A DNA stretch of 64,000 nt, taken from contig NZ_LR134116.1 of NCBI RefSeq assembly GCF_900635455.1, positions 868,001-932,000 on the forward strand. Reading direction: 5' to 3'. The position numbers and the translations under genes are program-made. The notes below the pieces were generated by a model. The model had not been told where the DNA came from, ran no database searches, and was given only the letters and a program-made list of their open reading frames with translations. How positions within the stretch are numbered: the first letter of the stretch is position 1; each line of letters opens with the position of its first letter. This DNA comes from Yersinia intermedia. Lineage in GTDB: Bacteria; Pseudomonadota; Gammaproteobacteria; Enterobacterales; Enterobacteriaceae. This document shows positions 1-10,348 of the stretch, one piece after another.

Positions 1-2
1 AG

Positions 3-599
3 AAGCAACTGGACCCAAGCAACCGTGCACACCGGCCAATCATTGATGAGCTGCAAGAGCGTATGGCCGACAAGCTGTACGTGAATTTCTCGCTGTTCCA
101 ATCTATGCCGGATGCCTGGGGTATCGATCAGTTATTCCCAGTGTTGCCACTGGAAGGGTTAGATAAACCACCAGAACGCCGTGCGGTATTGTTGGATATT
201 ACTTGTGACTCAGACGGTACCATCGACCATTATATTGACGGTGATGGGGTAGCAACCACCATGCCGATGCCGCCATATGATGCTGAAAACCCGCCATTGT
301 TGGGCTTCTTTATGGTTGGTGCCTATCAAGAGATTCTGGGCAATATGCACAACTTGTTTGGTGATACCGCCGCGGTTGATGTGTATGTATTCCCTGACGG
401 CACGGTTGAAGTTAACCAGACTGACGAAGGTGATACCGTCGCAGATATGCTGGAATATGTTCAGTTGAACCCAGAGAAATTGCTAAATCAATTCCGTGAT
501 CAGGTGAAAGACACGGATCTGGATACCGAGTTGCAGGCGCAGTTTATGGAAGAGTTCGAAGCAGGTCTGTACGGTTATACTTATCTCGAAGATGAGTAA
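3..599 (+). CDS. speA: Biosynthetic arginine decarboxylase, C-terminal part
   Basis: The reading frame is open from the left window edge and ends at 599, so only about the last 198 residues are visible. They match by eye the C-terminal beta-barrel region of SpeA (for example [20 protein letters not shown] and the acidic tail ending TYLEDE). SpeA is a PLP enzyme that turns arginine into agmatine, the first step of the agmatine route to putrescine. The PLP lysine lies upstream of the window. In E. coli speB (agmatinase) follows speA; here it does not, and the next gene encodes a Rieske protein, so agmatine must be processed by an enzyme encoded elsewhere. A strong terminator follows. Confidence 0.93.
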   Translation, partial: KQLDPSNRAHRPIIDELQERMADKLYVNFSLFQSMPDAWGIDQLFPVLPLEGLDKPPERRAVLLDITCDSDGTIDHYIDGDGVATTMPMPPYDAENPPLLGFFMVGAYQEILGNMHNLFGDTAAVDVYVFPDGTVEVNQTDEGDTVADMLEYVQLNPEKLLNQFRDQVKDTDLDTELQAQFMEEFEAGLYGYTYLEDE

Positions 600-644
600 C
601 AGCTAACGGCTGCTTTTTCAACGCAAGAAGTCTCTCTATATTAA

Positions 645-669
645 GGGCAAACTCAGGTTTGCCCTTTTT
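645..669 (+). terminator. Rho-independent terminator after speA
   Basis: An 8-bp perfect stem (gggcaaac/gtttgccc) with a 4-nt loop is followed directly by a run of five T. It lies 45 bp after the speA stop. Confidence 0.85.
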
Positions 670-752
670 GTTTGCCCCTGTCACTGGTGATTGCCCAAAT
701 ATCAACCACACTAAGATTAGTTATTTATGATGCTTATCTGAGAGGTGCCTGA

Positions 753-1076
753 ATGGGATGGGTCAGTGTTTGTAAGGTAAATTACGTCAAGCCCGATTTT
801 CCTTTCTCAGCTCAGATTGATGATAAAAGGATTGGCATCTATATCATCGATGGTGAGTATTTTGCGATGCAGGATATCTGTCCTCATGCCAATGCATTGC
901 TAAGTCAGGGCTTTATGGATGGCGAAACCGTTGAGTGCCCATTACACGGTGCATTGTTTGATGTGCGGACCGGCCAGTGTTTGCGTGAGCCGGGCGATAG
1001 GGATTTAGAAACCTATCCAGTGCGCATTAAAGGTGATCAGATTGAGGTAGATCTGGGTGTAGATAGTGGCGGGTGA
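753..1076 (+). CDS. Rieske-type [2Fe-2S] ferredoxin (orphan)
   Basis: A 107-residue protein that is essentially one Rieske domain. The cluster ligands are visible as C43-P-H45 and C62-P-L-H65, the spacing of Rieske ferredoxins that feed electrons to ring-hydroxylating oxygenases, and of the NirD subunit. There is no signal peptide or membrane segment, so it should be a soluble cytoplasmic electron carrier. No oxygenase or reductase gene is adjacent, so the partner is unknown. A GAGAGG-like ribosome site precedes the ATG. It has its own terminator shared with the convergent loiP gene. Confidence 0.8.
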   Translation: MGWVSVCKVNYVKPDFPFSAQIDDKRIGIYIIDGEYFAMQDICPHANALLSQGFMDGETVECPLHGALFDVRTGQCLREPGDRDLETYPVRIKGDQIEVDLGVDSGG

Positions 1077-1094
1077 TATTCAGTAATAAGAGAG

Positions 1095-1121
1095 TAACGC
1101 CCGCAAAAATCACGGGCGTTA
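1095..1121. terminator. Bidirectional terminator between Rieske gene and loiP
   Basis: A 9-bp perfect inverted repeat (taacgcccg/cgggcgtta) with a 9-nt A-rich loop sits between two convergent genes. The T-tract is weak on the plus strand. Confidence 0.6.
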
Positions 1122-1142
1122 TACAGTGATAATTGACGGGGT

Positions 1143-1895
1143 TTACTTCTCAGCAGCAATACGTTGGCGAATATGATCGGCCCGCGCTTGTGATGACGGA
1201 TGATCGTCAAACATGCTGCTGGTACGGCCTGCTTCCATGGTTGCTAATTTTTCAAAGCTAGTGACTAAACCATTTGGATCGATACCGCGTTTTTTCAACA
1301 AATCGAATGAGTAATCATCCGCTTCGCTTTCTTGTTTTTGTGAAAATTGAGCGTTAACCAGTTTCTCGCCAATATCTGCTAACTGAGACTGAGATAACTG
1401 CCCGGCAATCCCACCAGCGGAACTGGCCGCAGTGCGCAGGGCCGTTGTGCCATAAGCCACTTGCATCGCTTTACGGGTATGCCCCAATGCCACATGGCCC
1501 ATCTCATGACCGAGTACACCTTCCACTTCATTATCGGTCATCATATCCATCAGGCCGCTATAAACACGAATACAACCATTTGCCATGGCCCAGGCATTCA
1601 CATCCTTTGTGACATACACCTTATAGTTAGCTGGCGTACCATTAATGTTATCGCCTAATGCGGCTGAAATTTTCGCCAACCGTTTGGCATAGGTACTGTC
1701 TGCGGGCGCTATCTGCGCTTTCTGATCCATTTCGGCGCAAGATTTCTCGCTGAGCATTTTTACATCAGCATCATTCAAGGTTGCCGCTTGAAATGCCTGT
1801 GCGCCTGACTGCATTAAGCCATCAGTATTCATATTTTGGCAGCCGCTAAGCAGCGCGGTAAGGCTCAGTGCAATCATTGAAGTACGAATTTTCAT
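1143..1895 (-). CDS. loiP: M48-family metalloprotease lipoprotein LoiP (YggG)
   Basis: A 250-residue lipoprotein. Residues 1-19 form a lipoprotein signal with lipobox LLSGC (lipidated Cys19). The M48 zinc motif HEMGH is at 130-134, with the third-ligand glutamate near E191 in the QESEADDYSF segment. Length and sequence fit E. coli LoiP, an envelope protease linked to low osmolarity and to the chaperone-protease BepA. It is expected at the outer membrane facing the periplasm. It is transcribed convergently with the Rieske gene and divergently from tktA. Confidence 0.9.
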   Translation of the reverse strand: MKIRTSMIALSLTALLSGCQNMNTDGLMQSGAQAFQAATLNDADVKMLSEKSCAEMDQKAQIAPADSTYAKRLAKISAALGDNINGTPANYKVYVTKDVNAWAMANGCIRVYSGLMDMMTDNEVEGVLGHEMGHVALGHTRKAMQVAYGTTALRTAASSAGGIAGQLSQSQLADIGEKLVNAQFSQKQESEADDYSFDLLKKRGIDPNGLVTSFEKLATMEAGRTSSMFDDHPSSQARADHIRQRIAAEK

Positions 1896-2346
1896 AACAC
1901 TTTGTTCCTGTGGTTATGCCATTTTTATCATTGGAGAGGACCGTTCTCTTCGTGATGATAACGCATCAGTTGCAGTTATCTATCCACCATTACTTGCCAA
2001 CAGTCACTGTCACATTCTTATTAACTATTGCATTAATCGCTGTTGAATCGACGACGGTTGTTCTACTCTGTCGGCAATAGGTCTTGCCCGAAATAGTCGT
2101 GGCAACGTATGGTTTATATCGGTTTGTTTGCAAAAACGAACACTGCCAGCCGACAGAGTGGTTAATACACTCATTGTGTGGCTAAAAACGCAGCGAGGGT
2201 AACGCGACTCAATCGTTACAGCTATAGCTTTATTCTGAAAATATGGAAGTTTTAGCTCATTTAGTTTTAGTGATTGCCGTTTCAATGCTGAGTCTGAGAA
2301 AATGGTAAACTTGAACGCTTTTTTTTAATCCGACCTGGAGTAAAAC
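1896..2346. other. Divergent intergenic region loiP/tktA with an inverted repeat
   Basis: No convincing gene is present; the two short minus-strand frames in it show no recognisable motif. An 11-bp perfect inverted repeat (actctgtcggc at 2065-2075, gccgacagagt at 2149-2159) is separated by 73 bp. The tktA ribosome site (cctggag) is at the right end. Confidence 0.5.
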
Positions 2347-4341
2347 ATGTCCTCTCGTAAAGAGCTTGCCAACGCGATCCGCGCACTAAGCATGGACGCA
2401 GTGCAGAAAGCGAATTCCGGCCATCCCGGTGCCCCAATGGGTATGGCAGATATCGCCGAAGTTTTGTGGCGTGACTATTTGAACCATAACCCAACCAACC
2501 CACACTGGGCTGATCGCGACCGTTTCGTGTTATCGAATGGTCACGGCTCCATGTTGATCTATAGCTTGCTGCATCTCACTGGCTATGATTTGCCGATGGA
2601 AGAGCTGAAAAACTTCCGTCAGTTACACTCTAAAACGCCTGGTCACCCTGAATATGGTTATACCGCTGGCGTAGAAACTACCACTGGCCCGCTGGGTCAG
2701 GGCATTGCGAATGCTGTTGGTTTCGCCATTGCAGAACGCACGCTGGCCGCACAGTTTAACCGCCCAAGCCATGACGTTGTTGATCATCACACCTACGCAT
2801 TTATGGGTGATGGCTGCATGATGGAAGGTATCTCCCACGAGGTTTGCTCTCTGGCGGGTACCATGAAGCTGGGCAAACTGACCGCTTTCTATGACGACAA
2901 CGGTATCTCTATCGATGGTCACGTTGAAGGCTGGTTCACTGACGACACGGCGGCCCGTTTCGAAGCTTACGGTTGGCATGTGGTTCGTGGTGTTGATGGT
3001 CATAATGCTGATTCAATCAAAGCGGCTATCGAAGAAGCTCACAAAGTTACCGACAAGCCTTCATTGCTGATGTGCAAAACCATTATCGGTTTTGGCTCAC
3101 CGAAAAAAGCCGGTACGCATGACTCACACGGTGCGCCATTAGGTGCCGATGAAGTTGCTGCTACCCGTGAAGCATTGGGCTGGAAATACCCTGCGTTTGA
3201 AATCCCACAAGATATCTATGCTGCGTGGGATGCTAAAGAAGCGGGTCAGGCAAAAGAAGCCGCCTGGAACGAGAAGTTCGCAGCTTATGCCAAAGCATAT
3301 CCAGAGCTGGCTGCTGAATTCAAACGTCGCATGAGTGGCGAATTACCGGCAAATTGGGCAACTGAATCCAAGAAATTCATCGAACAATTGCAAGCTAATC
3401 CTGCCAAGATTGCCAGCCGCAAAGCATCACAAAATGCGCTGGAAGCCTTCGGTAAAGTATTACCTGAATTCATGGGCGGCTCTGCTGACCTGGCACCAAG
3501 TAACCTGACTATCTGGTCTGGCTCTAAATCACTGAGCGACGATCTGGCGGGTAACTACATTCACTACGGTGTCCGTGAATTTGGTATGTCTGCCATCATG
3601 AACGGTATTGCTTTGCACGGTGGTTTCATTCCTTACGGCGCAACCTTCCTGATGTTTGTGGAATATGCCCGTAACGCAGTGCGTATGGCTGCTCTGATGA
3701 AAATCCGCAGCGTATTCGTTTACACCCATGACTCTATCGGTCTGGGCGAAGATGGTCCAACCCATCAGCCGGTTGAGCAGATGGCCAGCCTGCGTGTAAC
3801 ACCTAACATGAGCACCTGGCGTCCTTGTGACCAGGTTGAGTCTGCGGTGGCATGGCAGTATGCGCTGGAACGTAAAGATGGTCCGAGCGCACTGATCTTC
3901 TCCCGTCAGAACCTGGCACAACAGCCACGTACTGCTGAGCAATTAGCCAATATCGCTAAAGGCGCATATGTGCTGAAAGATTGTGCAGGCCAGCCTGAGC
4001 TGATCTTCATTGCTACCGGTTCTGAAGTTGAACTGGCAGTGGCAGCGGCAGATCAACTGACCGCCGCAGGTCGCAAAGTGCGTGTTGTTTCTATGCCATC
4101 AACGGATGCATTCGACAAACAAGACGCCGCTTACCGCGAATCTGTATTGCCAGCAGCAGTTAGTGCGCGCGTTGCCGTTGAGGCCGGTATTGCCGATTAC
4201 TGGTACAAATACGTTGGCCTAAATGGCGCAGTGGTTGGTATGACCACCTTCGGTGAATCTGCACCAGCCGAATTGCTGTTCAAAGAGTTTGGTTTCACTG
4301 TTGAAAATGTAGTAGCAAAAGCTCAGGCGCTGTTGAAATAA
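2347..4341 (+). CDS. tktA: Transketolase
   Basis: A 664-residue thiamine-diphosphate enzyme of the non-oxidative pentose phosphate pathway. It moves a two-carbon ketol unit between sugar phosphates (xylulose-5-P to ribose-5-P or erythrose-4-P). The signature SGHPGAPMG is at 24-32, and the ThDP/Mg motif starts with GDG at 154-156 and ends near DDN at 183-185. The pyrimidine-binding domain includes YGVREFGM, and the C-terminal domain is complete. Full length for TktA. The next gene, epd, uses erythrose-4-phosphate, a transketolase product, so the neighbourhood is metabolically coherent. Start chosen from the cctggag ribosome site 8 bp upstream. Confidence 0.97.
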   Translation: MSSRKELANAIRALSMDAVQKANSGHPGAPMGMADIAEVLWRDYLNHNPTNPHWADRDRFVLSNGHGSMLIYSLLHLTGYDLPMEELKNFRQLHSKTPGHPEYGYTAGVETTTGPLGQGIANAVGFAIAERTLAAQFNRPSHDVVDHHTYAFMGDGCMMEGISHEVCSLAGTMKLGKLTAFYDDNGISIDGHVEGWFTDDTAARFEAYGWHVVRGVDGHNADSIKAAIEEAHKVTDKPSLLMCKTIIGFGSPKKAGTHDSHGAPLGADEVAATREALGWKYPAFEIPQDIYAAWDAKEAGQAKEAAWNEKFAAYAKAYPELAAEFKRRMSGELPANWATESKKFIEQLQANPAKIASRKASQNALEAFGKVLPEFMGGSADLAPSNLTIWSGSKSLSDDLAGNYIHYGVREFGMSAIMNGIALHGGFIPYGATFLMFVEYARNAVRMAALMKIRSVFVYTHDSIGLGEDGPTHQPVEQMASLRVTPNMSTWRPCDQVESAVAWQYALERKDGPSALIFSRQNLAQQPRTAEQLANIAKGAYVLKDCAGQPELIFIATGSEVELAVAAADQLTAAGRKVRVVSMPSTDAFDKQDAAYRESVLPAAVSARVAVEAGIADYWYKYVGLNGAVVGMTTFGESAPAELLFKEFGFTVENVVAKAQALLK

Positions 4342-4361
4342 GAGAGCACGTTACTCGTTAG

Positions 4362-4413
4362 TATGCCCAAAGAACTTGGCGGTGCAGCTAGCCGTCCAAG
4401 TACAAAGGGTATA
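4362..4413. repeat. Miniature ERIC-like element with TATA termini
   Basis: A 52-bp segment begins tatgccc and ends gggtata. Its ends are imperfect inverted repeats of each other and resemble the ends of the full ERIC elements elsewhere in this window, with the centre missing. Interpreted as an internal-deletion derivative. Confidence 0.4.
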
Positions 4414-4456
4414 TCGGGTGTGAACGGTGATGATACTCCCGGTAATACACCTGTTA

Positions 4457-4483
4457 AAAGACCGCTTCGGCGGTCTTTTTTTT
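4457..4483 (+). terminator. Rho-independent terminator after tktA
   Basis: Stem aagaccgc/gcggtctt closed by a ttcg tetraloop and followed by at least eight T. A canonical strong terminator. Confidence 0.92.
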
Positions 4484-4715
4484 CGCCAATTGATGGATGA
4501 ATTGTGCCCTTTATCAGGCAGATATTCCTTTTATGATTAGTTTGGTTTATTCTGGCTGAAGCGTTTCAGTCATGATTAATTTTCAGCTTCAGTAAAATTC
4601 ACTGAGGAAAAAGCCGGGAGTATTCTGGCTGAATTGTGATAAGACGATTAACATCTTAGGGTGCGGTGCAGTACGCTATGGGGTTGCATGATAATAACCA
4701 GAAACAGGGAGTAAC

Positions 4716-5732
4716 ATGACAATCCGTATAGCGATAAATGGCTTTGGTCGTATTGGCCGTAGCGTTTTACGCGCACTGTATGAATCGGGTCGCCGGGCAG
4801 AAATTTCAGTAGTTGCTATTAATGAGTTGGCTAATGCACAAGGGATGGCCCATTTATTGAAGTATGACTCCAGCCATGGCCGGTTTGCCTGGGATGTTCG
4901 TCAGGAATGTGACAATTTGTACGTCGGTGACGATATCATCCGGCTGATACATCAGCCAGAAATAGAGCAGTTACCTTGGGGTGAGTTAGGTGTTGATGTT
5001 GTTCTGGATTGTAGCGGCGTGTATGGCAGCCGTGCCGATGGCGAGGCTCATATTGCCTCCGGTGCCAAAAAGGTACTGTTTGCCCATCCCGGTGGCAATG
5101 ATTTAGACGCCACGGTAGTCTATGGTGTAAACCATCAAGATTTACTGGCAGAGCATCGGATTGTTTCCAACGCTTCCTGTACCACGAACTGCATTATTCC
5201 TATTATTCAGTTGTTGGATATCGCTTATGGCATCGAATCTGGCACTGTTACCACCATTCATTCATCAATGAATGACCAGCCAGTTATCGACGCTTATCAT
5301 CAGGATTTACGCCGTACCCGGGCAGCAAGTCAGTCGATTATCCCGGTTGATACTAAACTGGCGGCAGGGATTACCCGTATTTTTCCGAAGTTTTGTGACA
5401 GGTTTGAAGCTATCTCGGTACGGGTACCAACCATCAACGTGACCGCTATCGATTTAAGCGTTAGCGTGACCAACCCGGTTGGTGTAGCTGAGGTTAACCA
5501 GCTTTTTCAAAAGGCAGCAAGAGGTTCATTTCGTGGTATAGTTGACTATACGGAATTACCCTTGGTGTCGACCGATTTTAACCATGATCCGCACAGTGCA
5601 ATTGTCGATTGCACGCAGACTCGGGTCAGTGGGCAGCACCTGATTAAGACGTTGGTATGGTGCGATAACGAATGGGGTTTCGCCAATAGAATGTTGGATA
5701 CGACATTGGCGATGGCCCGAAGTGGTTTCTAG
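4716..5732 (+). CDS. epd: D-erythrose-4-phosphate dehydrogenase
   Basis: A 338-residue member of the GAPDH fold family. The N-terminal Rossmann motif NGFGRIGR is at 8-15 and the catalytic cysteine is in SNASCTTNC (Cys155). Epd oxidises erythrose-4-phosphate to 4-phosphoerythronate with NAD, the first step of de novo pyridoxal phosphate synthesis. Placement before pgk and fbaA is the conserved epd-pgk-fbaA order, and the sequence is closer to Epd (GapB) than GapA. The gap to pgk is 103 bp without an obvious terminator, so cotranscription is likely. Confidence 0.95.
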   Translation: MTIRIAINGFGRIGRSVLRALYESGRRAEISVVAINELANAQGMAHLLKYDSSHGRFAWDVRQECDNLYVGDDIIRLIHQPEIEQLPWGELGVDVVLDCSGVYGSRADGEAHIASGAKKVLFAHPGGNDLDATVVYGVNHQDLLAEHRIVSNASCTTNCIIPIIQLLDIAYGIESGTVTTIHSSMNDQPVIDAYHQDLRRTRAASQSIIPVDTKLAAGITRIFPKFCDRFEAISVRVPTINVTAIDLSVSVTNPVGVAEVNQLFQKAARGSFRGIVDYTELPLVSTDFNHDPHSAIVDCTQTRVSGQHLIKTLVWCDNEWGFANRMLDTTLAMARSGF

Positions 5733-5835
5733 TATGGCATGCTAACGTCTTGTTTTTCCGTGGTTTTACTGCGGTTATATCAGCGTTGATGTGCAGCTTA
5801 TGCAACTTTAAAGAGAATCAACAAGAGGATTCACC

Positions 5836-6999
5836 ATGTCTGTAATTAAGATGACCGATCTGGATCTGGCTGGCAAACGCGTGCTGATCCGTGCGGACCT
5901 CAATGTTCCGATAAAAGATGGCAAAGTGACTTCTGATGCGCGTATCCGTGCATCTCTGCCGACGATTGAAGCGGCACTGAAGCAAGGCGCTAAAGTAATG
6001 GTTACCTCTCACTTGGGTCGCCCGACCGAAGGCGAGTACAACGAAGAGTTCTCCTTGCTGCCAGTAGTTAACTACCTGAAAGACAAACTGTCTTCTCCGG
6101 TACGTCTGGCGAAAGACTATCTGGACGGCGTTGAAATTGCAGCAGGCGAGTTGGTTGTGCTGGAAAACGTTCGCTTTAACAAAGGCGAGAAGAAAGACGA
6201 CGAAACGCTGTCTAAGAAATATGCGGCACTGTGTGACGTCTATGTGATGGATGCGTTTGGTACTGCTCACCGTGCACAAGCTTCTACTCACGGTGTGGGT
6301 AAATTTGCCCCTATCGCCTGTGCCGGCCCGCTGTTGTCAGCAGAGCTGGAAGCACTGGGTAAAGCTTTGGGTAACCCAGCGCGCCCAATGGTTGCCATTG
6401 TGGGTGGTTCTAAAGTATCAACCAAACTGACCGTGCTTGGTGCATTGTCTAAAATCGCAGACCAACTGATTGTTGGTGGCGGTATCGCCAATACCTTCGT
6501 TGCAGCTCAAGGCAACAATGTGGGTAAATCTCTGTATGAAGCAGATCTGATTCCAGAAGCTAAACGTCTGCTGGAAACCTGTGATATCCCAGTACCTACC
6601 GATGTGCGTGTTGCAACTGAATTCTCTGAAACTGCCGTTGCGACACTGAAACCGGCTAACCAAATCAAAGATGACGAACAAATTCTTGATCTGGGCGACG
6701 AGTCTGCACAACGTCTGGCTGAGATCCTGAAAAATGCCAAAACCATTCTGTGGAATGGCCCAGTTGGTGTGTTCGAGTTCCCTAACTTCCGTAAAGGGAC
6801 CGAGATAGTCGCTCGTGCCATTGCAGAGAGCGAAGCATTCTCTATCGCGGGCGGTGGTGACACTCTGGCAGCAATCGATCTGTTCGGTATTGCTGACCAA
6901 ATCTCTTACATCTCTACCGGCGGCGGTGCATTCCTTGAGTTCGTAGAAGGGAAAAAACTGCCAGCGGTGGTGATGCTGGAAGAGCGCGCTAAGCAGTAA
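5836..6999 (+). CDS. pgk: Phosphoglycerate kinase
   Basis: A 387-residue cytoplasmic glycolytic kinase that makes ATP from 1,3-bisphosphoglycerate. The N-terminal substrate motif LIRADLNVP is at 17-25, HLGRP near 58-62, and the C-terminal nucleotide site [10 protein letters not shown] near 341-350. Full length for the bacterial family. The ribosome site agagga lies 8 bp before ATG. Codon use is strongly biased (CTG, GGT, GAA, AAA), as expected for a highly expressed gene. Confidence 0.97.
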   Translation: MSVIKMTDLDLAGKRVLIRADLNVPIKDGKVTSDARIRASLPTIEAALKQGAKVMVTSHLGRPTEGEYNEEFSLLPVVNYLKDKLSSPVRLAKDYLDGVEIAAGELVVLENVRFNKGEKKDDETLSKKYAALCDVYVMDAFGTAHRAQASTHGVGKFAPIACAGPLLSAELEALGKALGNPARPMVAIVGGSKVSTKLTVLGALSKIADQLIVGGGIANTFVAAQGNNVGKSLYEADLIPEAKRLLETCDIPVPTDVRVATEFSETAVATLKPANQIKDDEQILDLGDESAQRLAEILKNAKTILWNGPVGVFEFPNFRKGTEIVARAIAESEAFSIAGGGDTLAAIDLFGIADQISYISTGGGAFLEFVEGKKLPAVVMLEERAKQ

Positions 7000-7008
7000 T
7001 TTAGATAA

Positions 7009-7036
7009 CGGGGGGCGAAAGCCGCCCGTTTCGCTT
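7009..7036 (+). terminator. Weak hairpin after pgk
   Basis: A GC-rich stem (cggggggc/gccgcccg, one G-G mismatch) with a gaaa loop is followed by an interrupted T-tract (tttcgctttt). It could be a partial terminator or processing site inside a pgk-fbaA transcript. Confidence 0.4.
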
Positions 7037-7060
7037 TTAGCTAATGAAGCTCGCGGGCTT

Positions 7061-7186
7061 TATACCCTAAATAATTCGAGTTGCAGGAAGGCGGCAACGA
7101 AATGAACTCAAAGAGTTGAGATAACTCAATGACTTGAGTGAATGATGGCAGCCAACGCACATGCAGTTTGAAGTATGACGGGTATA
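7061..7186. repeat. ERIC (IRU) element between pgk and fbaA
   Basis: A 126-bp element with termini tataccc and gggtata. The inner arms cgagttgcaggaaggcggca and tgcagtttgaagtatgacgg, and a central ...tgacttgagtgaatga segment, match the other ERIC copies here. As RNA it would fold into a long hairpin within the pgk-fbaA transcript. Confidence 0.8.
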
Positions 7187-7257
7187 GGCGATTTACATTT
7201 AGGGCCTATCCTCACCGGATAGCTGCTATCTTCAGTCGACGAAACAGGACAACGTAC

Positions 7258-8334
7258 ATGTCTAAAATTTTTGATTTCGTAAAACCAGGTGTCATCACAG
7301 GTGATGACGTTCAGAAAGTGTTCGCAGTAGCCAAAGAGAACAACTTTGCTCTGCCAGCAGTTAACTGTGTCGGCACCGACTCTATTAACGCAGTGCTGGA
7401 AACAGCAGCCAAAGTGCGTGCGCCAGTTATCGTTCAGTTCTCTAACGGTGGTGCAGCATTTATCGCAGGTAAAGGCGTTAAAGCAGAAGGTCAGGGTGCT
7501 GCAATTCTGGGCGCTATCTCTGGTGCACACCATGTTCATCAAATGGCTGAACACTATGGTGTTCCTGTTATTCTGCACACCGACCATTGCGCCAAGAAAT
7601 TGCTGCCATGGTTAGACGGCTTGTTGGACGCAGGTGAGAAACACTTTGCGGCTACCGGCAAACCTCTGTTCTCTTCTCACATGATCGACCTGTCTGAAGA
7701 GTCCCTGGAAGAAAACATCGAAATTTGTAGCAAATACCTGACTCGCATGGCGAAACTGGGTATGACGCTGGAAATTGAACTGGGTTGCACCGGTGGTGAA
7801 GAAGATGGCGTGGACAACAGCCATATGGACGCATCTTCCCTGTATACTCAACCACAAGATGTTGATTACGCTTACGAAAAACTGAACGCTATCAGCCCAC
7901 GTTTCACCATCGCTGCCTCTTTCGGTAACGTACACGGTGTTTACAAACCAGGTAACGTGAAACTGACCCCAACTATTCTGCGTGATTCTCAGGATTATGT
8001 TTCCAAGAAACACAATCTGCCGCACAACAGCTTGAACTTCGTATTCCACGGTGGTTCAGGTTCTACTGCTGCTGAAATCAAAGAAGCGGTTAGCTATGGC
8101 GTAGTTAAAATGAATATCGACACCGATACCCAATGGGCAACGTGGGAAGGTATTCTGGGCTACTACAAAAAGAACGAAGCTTATCTGCAAGGCCAACTGG
8201 GTAACCCAGAAGGTGCTGACAAGCCGAACAAGAAATTCTATGACCCACGTGCGTGGCTGCGTGCTGCACAGGTGACTATGGTTGCTCGTCTGGAAAAAGC
8301 TTTTGAAGAACTGAACGCCAAAGACGTTCTGTAA
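7258..8334 (+). CDS. fbaA: Fructose-bisphosphate aldolase, class II
   Basis: A 358-residue zinc-dependent aldolase that splits fructose-1,6-bisphosphate into DHAP and glyceraldehyde-3-P. The metal/active-site motif HTDHCAKK starts at residue 107 (D109, H110), with further ligands in ELGCTGGEEDG and FVFHGGSGS. An in-frame extension upstream to 7138 runs through the ERIC element and is not real. The start at 7258 (MSKIFDFVKPG) matches the family and follows an acaggacaacgtac leader. Codon use indicates high expression. Confidence 0.96.
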   Translation: MSKIFDFVKPGVITGDDVQKVFAVAKENNFALPAVNCVGTDSINAVLETAAKVRAPVIVQFSNGGAAFIAGKGVKAEGQGAAILGAISGAHHVHQMAEHYGVPVILHTDHCAKKLLPWLDGLLDAGEKHFAATGKPLFSSHMIDLSEESLEENIEICSKYLTRMAKLGMTLEIELGCTGGEEDGVDNSHMDASSLYTQPQDVDYAYEKLNAISPRFTIAASFGNVHGVYKPGNVKLTPTILRDSQDYVSKKHNLPHNSLNFVFHGGSGSTAAEIKEAVSYGVVKMNIDTDTQWATWEGILGYYKKNEAYLQGQLGNPEGADKPNKKFYDPRAWLRAAQVTMVARLEKAFEELNAKDVL

Positions 8335-8358
8335 TTCAATACTGCTTTAACCGACTTT

Positions 8359-8385
8359 AAAAGGCCTTTCGGGGCCTTTTTTCTT
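8359..8385 (+). terminator. Rho-independent terminator after fbaA
   Basis: Stem aaaaggcc/ggcctttt with a tttcgg-type loop and a T-rich tail, 25 bp after the fbaA stop. Confidence 0.88.
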
Positions 8386-8587
8386 TGTAAAAATCCGCAT
8401 CTAACCTCATTCCCGCCGCCATGATTTACTGAGTTGTCTGATATTTCAGCGTAAATTTCGCTGCCAAAATTGGCAACAGGCTCCATTGTTGGTTACCCTG
8501 AACAGGCTGTCTGCTATAGCCGTCAGCATTTTGCGGTGATTTTTTGCGTAATCTCTCCCGCAGGGAGCTTTTTGTAGGATGATTCAA

Positions 8588-9469
8588 ATGGAAGAATTAA
8601 ATGTAGTTGATGGTATCAATGAAGCGAGTACCTGGTTGGTGGATAACCAAGATTTGCTGATTCAATACGCGGTTAATCTGGTCGCAGCATTATTGATCTT
8701 AACCGTCGGTTCAATCATCGCTAAAGTCGCGTCACGTATGCTCGGTCGGGTCATGAAGTTACGTGGCATTGATGTCACCGTAGCGGATTTCCTGGCAGCA
8801 ATGGCGCGTTACAGCATTCTGGCTTTCACTATCGTTGCGGTGCTGGGGCGTTTAGGTGTGCAGACTGCATCGGTGATTGCCGTTATCGGTGCCGCTGGTT
8901 TAGCTGTTGGTTTGGCGCTACAAGGCTCGCTGTCGAACTTTGCCGCAGGTGTGCTGCTGGTAGCCTTTCGGCCATTTAAGGCGGGTGAATATGTCGATCT
9001 GGGCGGTGTCGCGGGCACAGTAGTTCAGGTGCAAATATTCTCAACGACCCTTCGCACGGTTGATGACAAAATCATCGTGGTACCCAACGGCAAAATTATT
9101 GCTAATAACATCATCAACACCAGCCGTGAACCGAATCGCCGTACCGATATGGTCATCGGCGTTGCCTATGATGCTGATATTGATGTAGTGAAGAAAGTGC
9201 TGGGTGACATCATTGCCGCAGATAAACGTATCATGCACGACAAAGGGGTTACCGTCCGTCTGAATGAAATGGCTGCTTCTTCTCTCAACTTCACGGTGCG
9301 CGTTTGGACTACCAATGGCGATGCGATGGAAGTGTATTGGGATTTGATGGAGAACTTCAAACGCGCGTTGGATGCTAACAAAATTGGTATTCCTTACCCG
9401 CAAATGGACGTGCATTTACATCAGGTAGCAAAAGCTGAGGCGGATCAGCCAGAGAGCCTGCGTACTTGA
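8588..9469 (+). CDS. mscS: Small-conductance mechanosensitive channel MscS
   Basis: A 293-residue inner-membrane channel that opens on membrane tension to release solutes during hypo-osmotic shock. Three N-terminal membrane helices are followed by the Gly/Ala-rich pore helix TM3 ([16 protein letters not shown]) and the beta domain ([20 protein letters not shown]). The start at 8588 gives [11 protein letters not shown], aligned with E. coli MEDLNVVDSIN, with the ribosome site aggat 9 bp upstream. An ATG three codons earlier (8579) overlaps that site and is less likely. Confidence 0.94.
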   Translation: MEELNVVDGINEASTWLVDNQDLLIQYAVNLVAALLILTVGSIIAKVASRMLGRVMKLRGIDVTVADFLAAMARYSILAFTIVAVLGRLGVQTASVIAVIGAAGLAVGLALQGSLSNFAAGVLLVAFRPFKAGEYVDLGGVAGTVVQVQIFSTTLRTVDDKIIVVPNGKIIANNIINTSREPNRRTDMVIGVAYDADIDVVKKVLGDIIAADKRIMHDKGVTVRLNEMAASSLNFTVRVWTTNGDAMEVYWDLMENFKRALDANKIGIPYPQMDVHLHQVAKAEADQPESLRT

Positions 9470-9514
9470 CACTGTCGTGTTGCTTACAATTACTTGGCTC
9501 TAGCCATGTCAAAT

Positions 9515-9537
9515 CGGGTCGTTAGCGGCCCGTTTTT
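9515..9537 (+). terminator. Terminator after mscS
   Basis: Stem cgggtc/ggcccg (one G-T pair), 6-nt loop, then five T. Confidence 0.75.
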
Positions 9538-9677
9538 CCCCCTTGTTTAGCTATTATTAGTTTTACTTATTCTTGATAAGAAATATCAATTTCCTCTGAT
9601 GCTCATCTCTCCATAATATGCTGCTAATTCCTCTCCAATTCTCTCGGTCATTTTGAGTATTATTTAAAGGTAACAGT

Positions 9678-10295
9678 ATGTTAGCTGTCTATTTACAGGG
9701 CTTCGCCCTCAGTGCTGCGATGATTTTACCCCTCGGGCCACAAAATGCCTTTGTGATGAACCAGGGGATTAAGCGTCAGCATCATTTGATGAGTGCCTCA
9801 CTTTGTGCGCTAAGTGACATTATCTTGATTTGTGCAGGGATCTTTGGCGGCAGTGCCTTACTGAGCCGTTCGCCATTGCTACTGGCACTGGTCACTTGGG
9901 GCGGAGTGGCTTTTCTGTTGTGGTACGGTTGGGGCGCACTGATGGCCGCATGGCGTGGGGGTGGCTCCTCATCTGCCGCAGCAGCAGGTACGCAAGGGCG
10001 TTGGCCAATCGTCATAACCCTACTGGCGGTAACCTGGCTTAATCCGCATGTTTATCTCGATACCTTTGTGGTGCTCGGTAGCCTTGGCAGCCAGTTATTA
10101 CCCGACTCCCGGCCTTGGTTTGCTTTGGGTGCTGTGAGTGCCTCTGTTGCCTGGTTTTTTGCCCTCGCGCTACTGGCGGCGTGGTTATCGCCGTGGCTTA
10201 ACCGCCCAACGTCGCAGCGGGTGATTAATCTGTTGGTCGGAGGGGTAATGTGGTTTATTGCTTTTCAGTTAGCGCAACAAGCACTAAATCTGTGA
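9678..10295 (+). CDS. argO: Arginine exporter ArgO (LysE family)
   Basis: A 205-residue LysE/ArgO-type inner-membrane exporter with about six hydrophobic segments. The family motif near the N-terminus is [15 protein letters not shown] (residues 18-32), and [11 protein letters not shown] is in the middle. It exports arginine and the toxic analogue canavanine. In E. coli its transcription is switched on by ArgP with arginine and blocked with lysine; argP lies 1 kb downstream on the opposite strand here. The ribosome site aaaggt is 7 bp before ATG. Confidence 0.93.
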   Translation: MLAVYLQGFALSAAMILPLGPQNAFVMNQGIKRQHHLMSASLCALSDIILICAGIFGGSALLSRSPLLLALVTWGGVAFLLWYGWGALMAAWRGGGSSSAAAAGTQGRWPIVITLLAVTWLNPHVYLDTFVVLGSLGSQLLPDSRPWFALGAVSASVAWFFALALLAAWLSPWLNRPTSQRVINLLVGGVMWFIAFQLAQQALNL

Positions 10296-10348
10296 GTTTT
10301 TATCATTAATCCGAATCCCATGATTCATAAGATATGCTACGGTTGTCT

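Noticed and set aside
2623..3003. 126-codon frame antisense to tktA
   Set aside because: A shadow of strongly biased codon use; no motif or ribosome site. The same applies to long antisense frames in pgk, fbaA, prfB, gcvP and lysS.
7138..7257. 40-codon N-terminal extension of fbaA
   Set aside because: It runs through the ERIC element, and the family start is at 7258.
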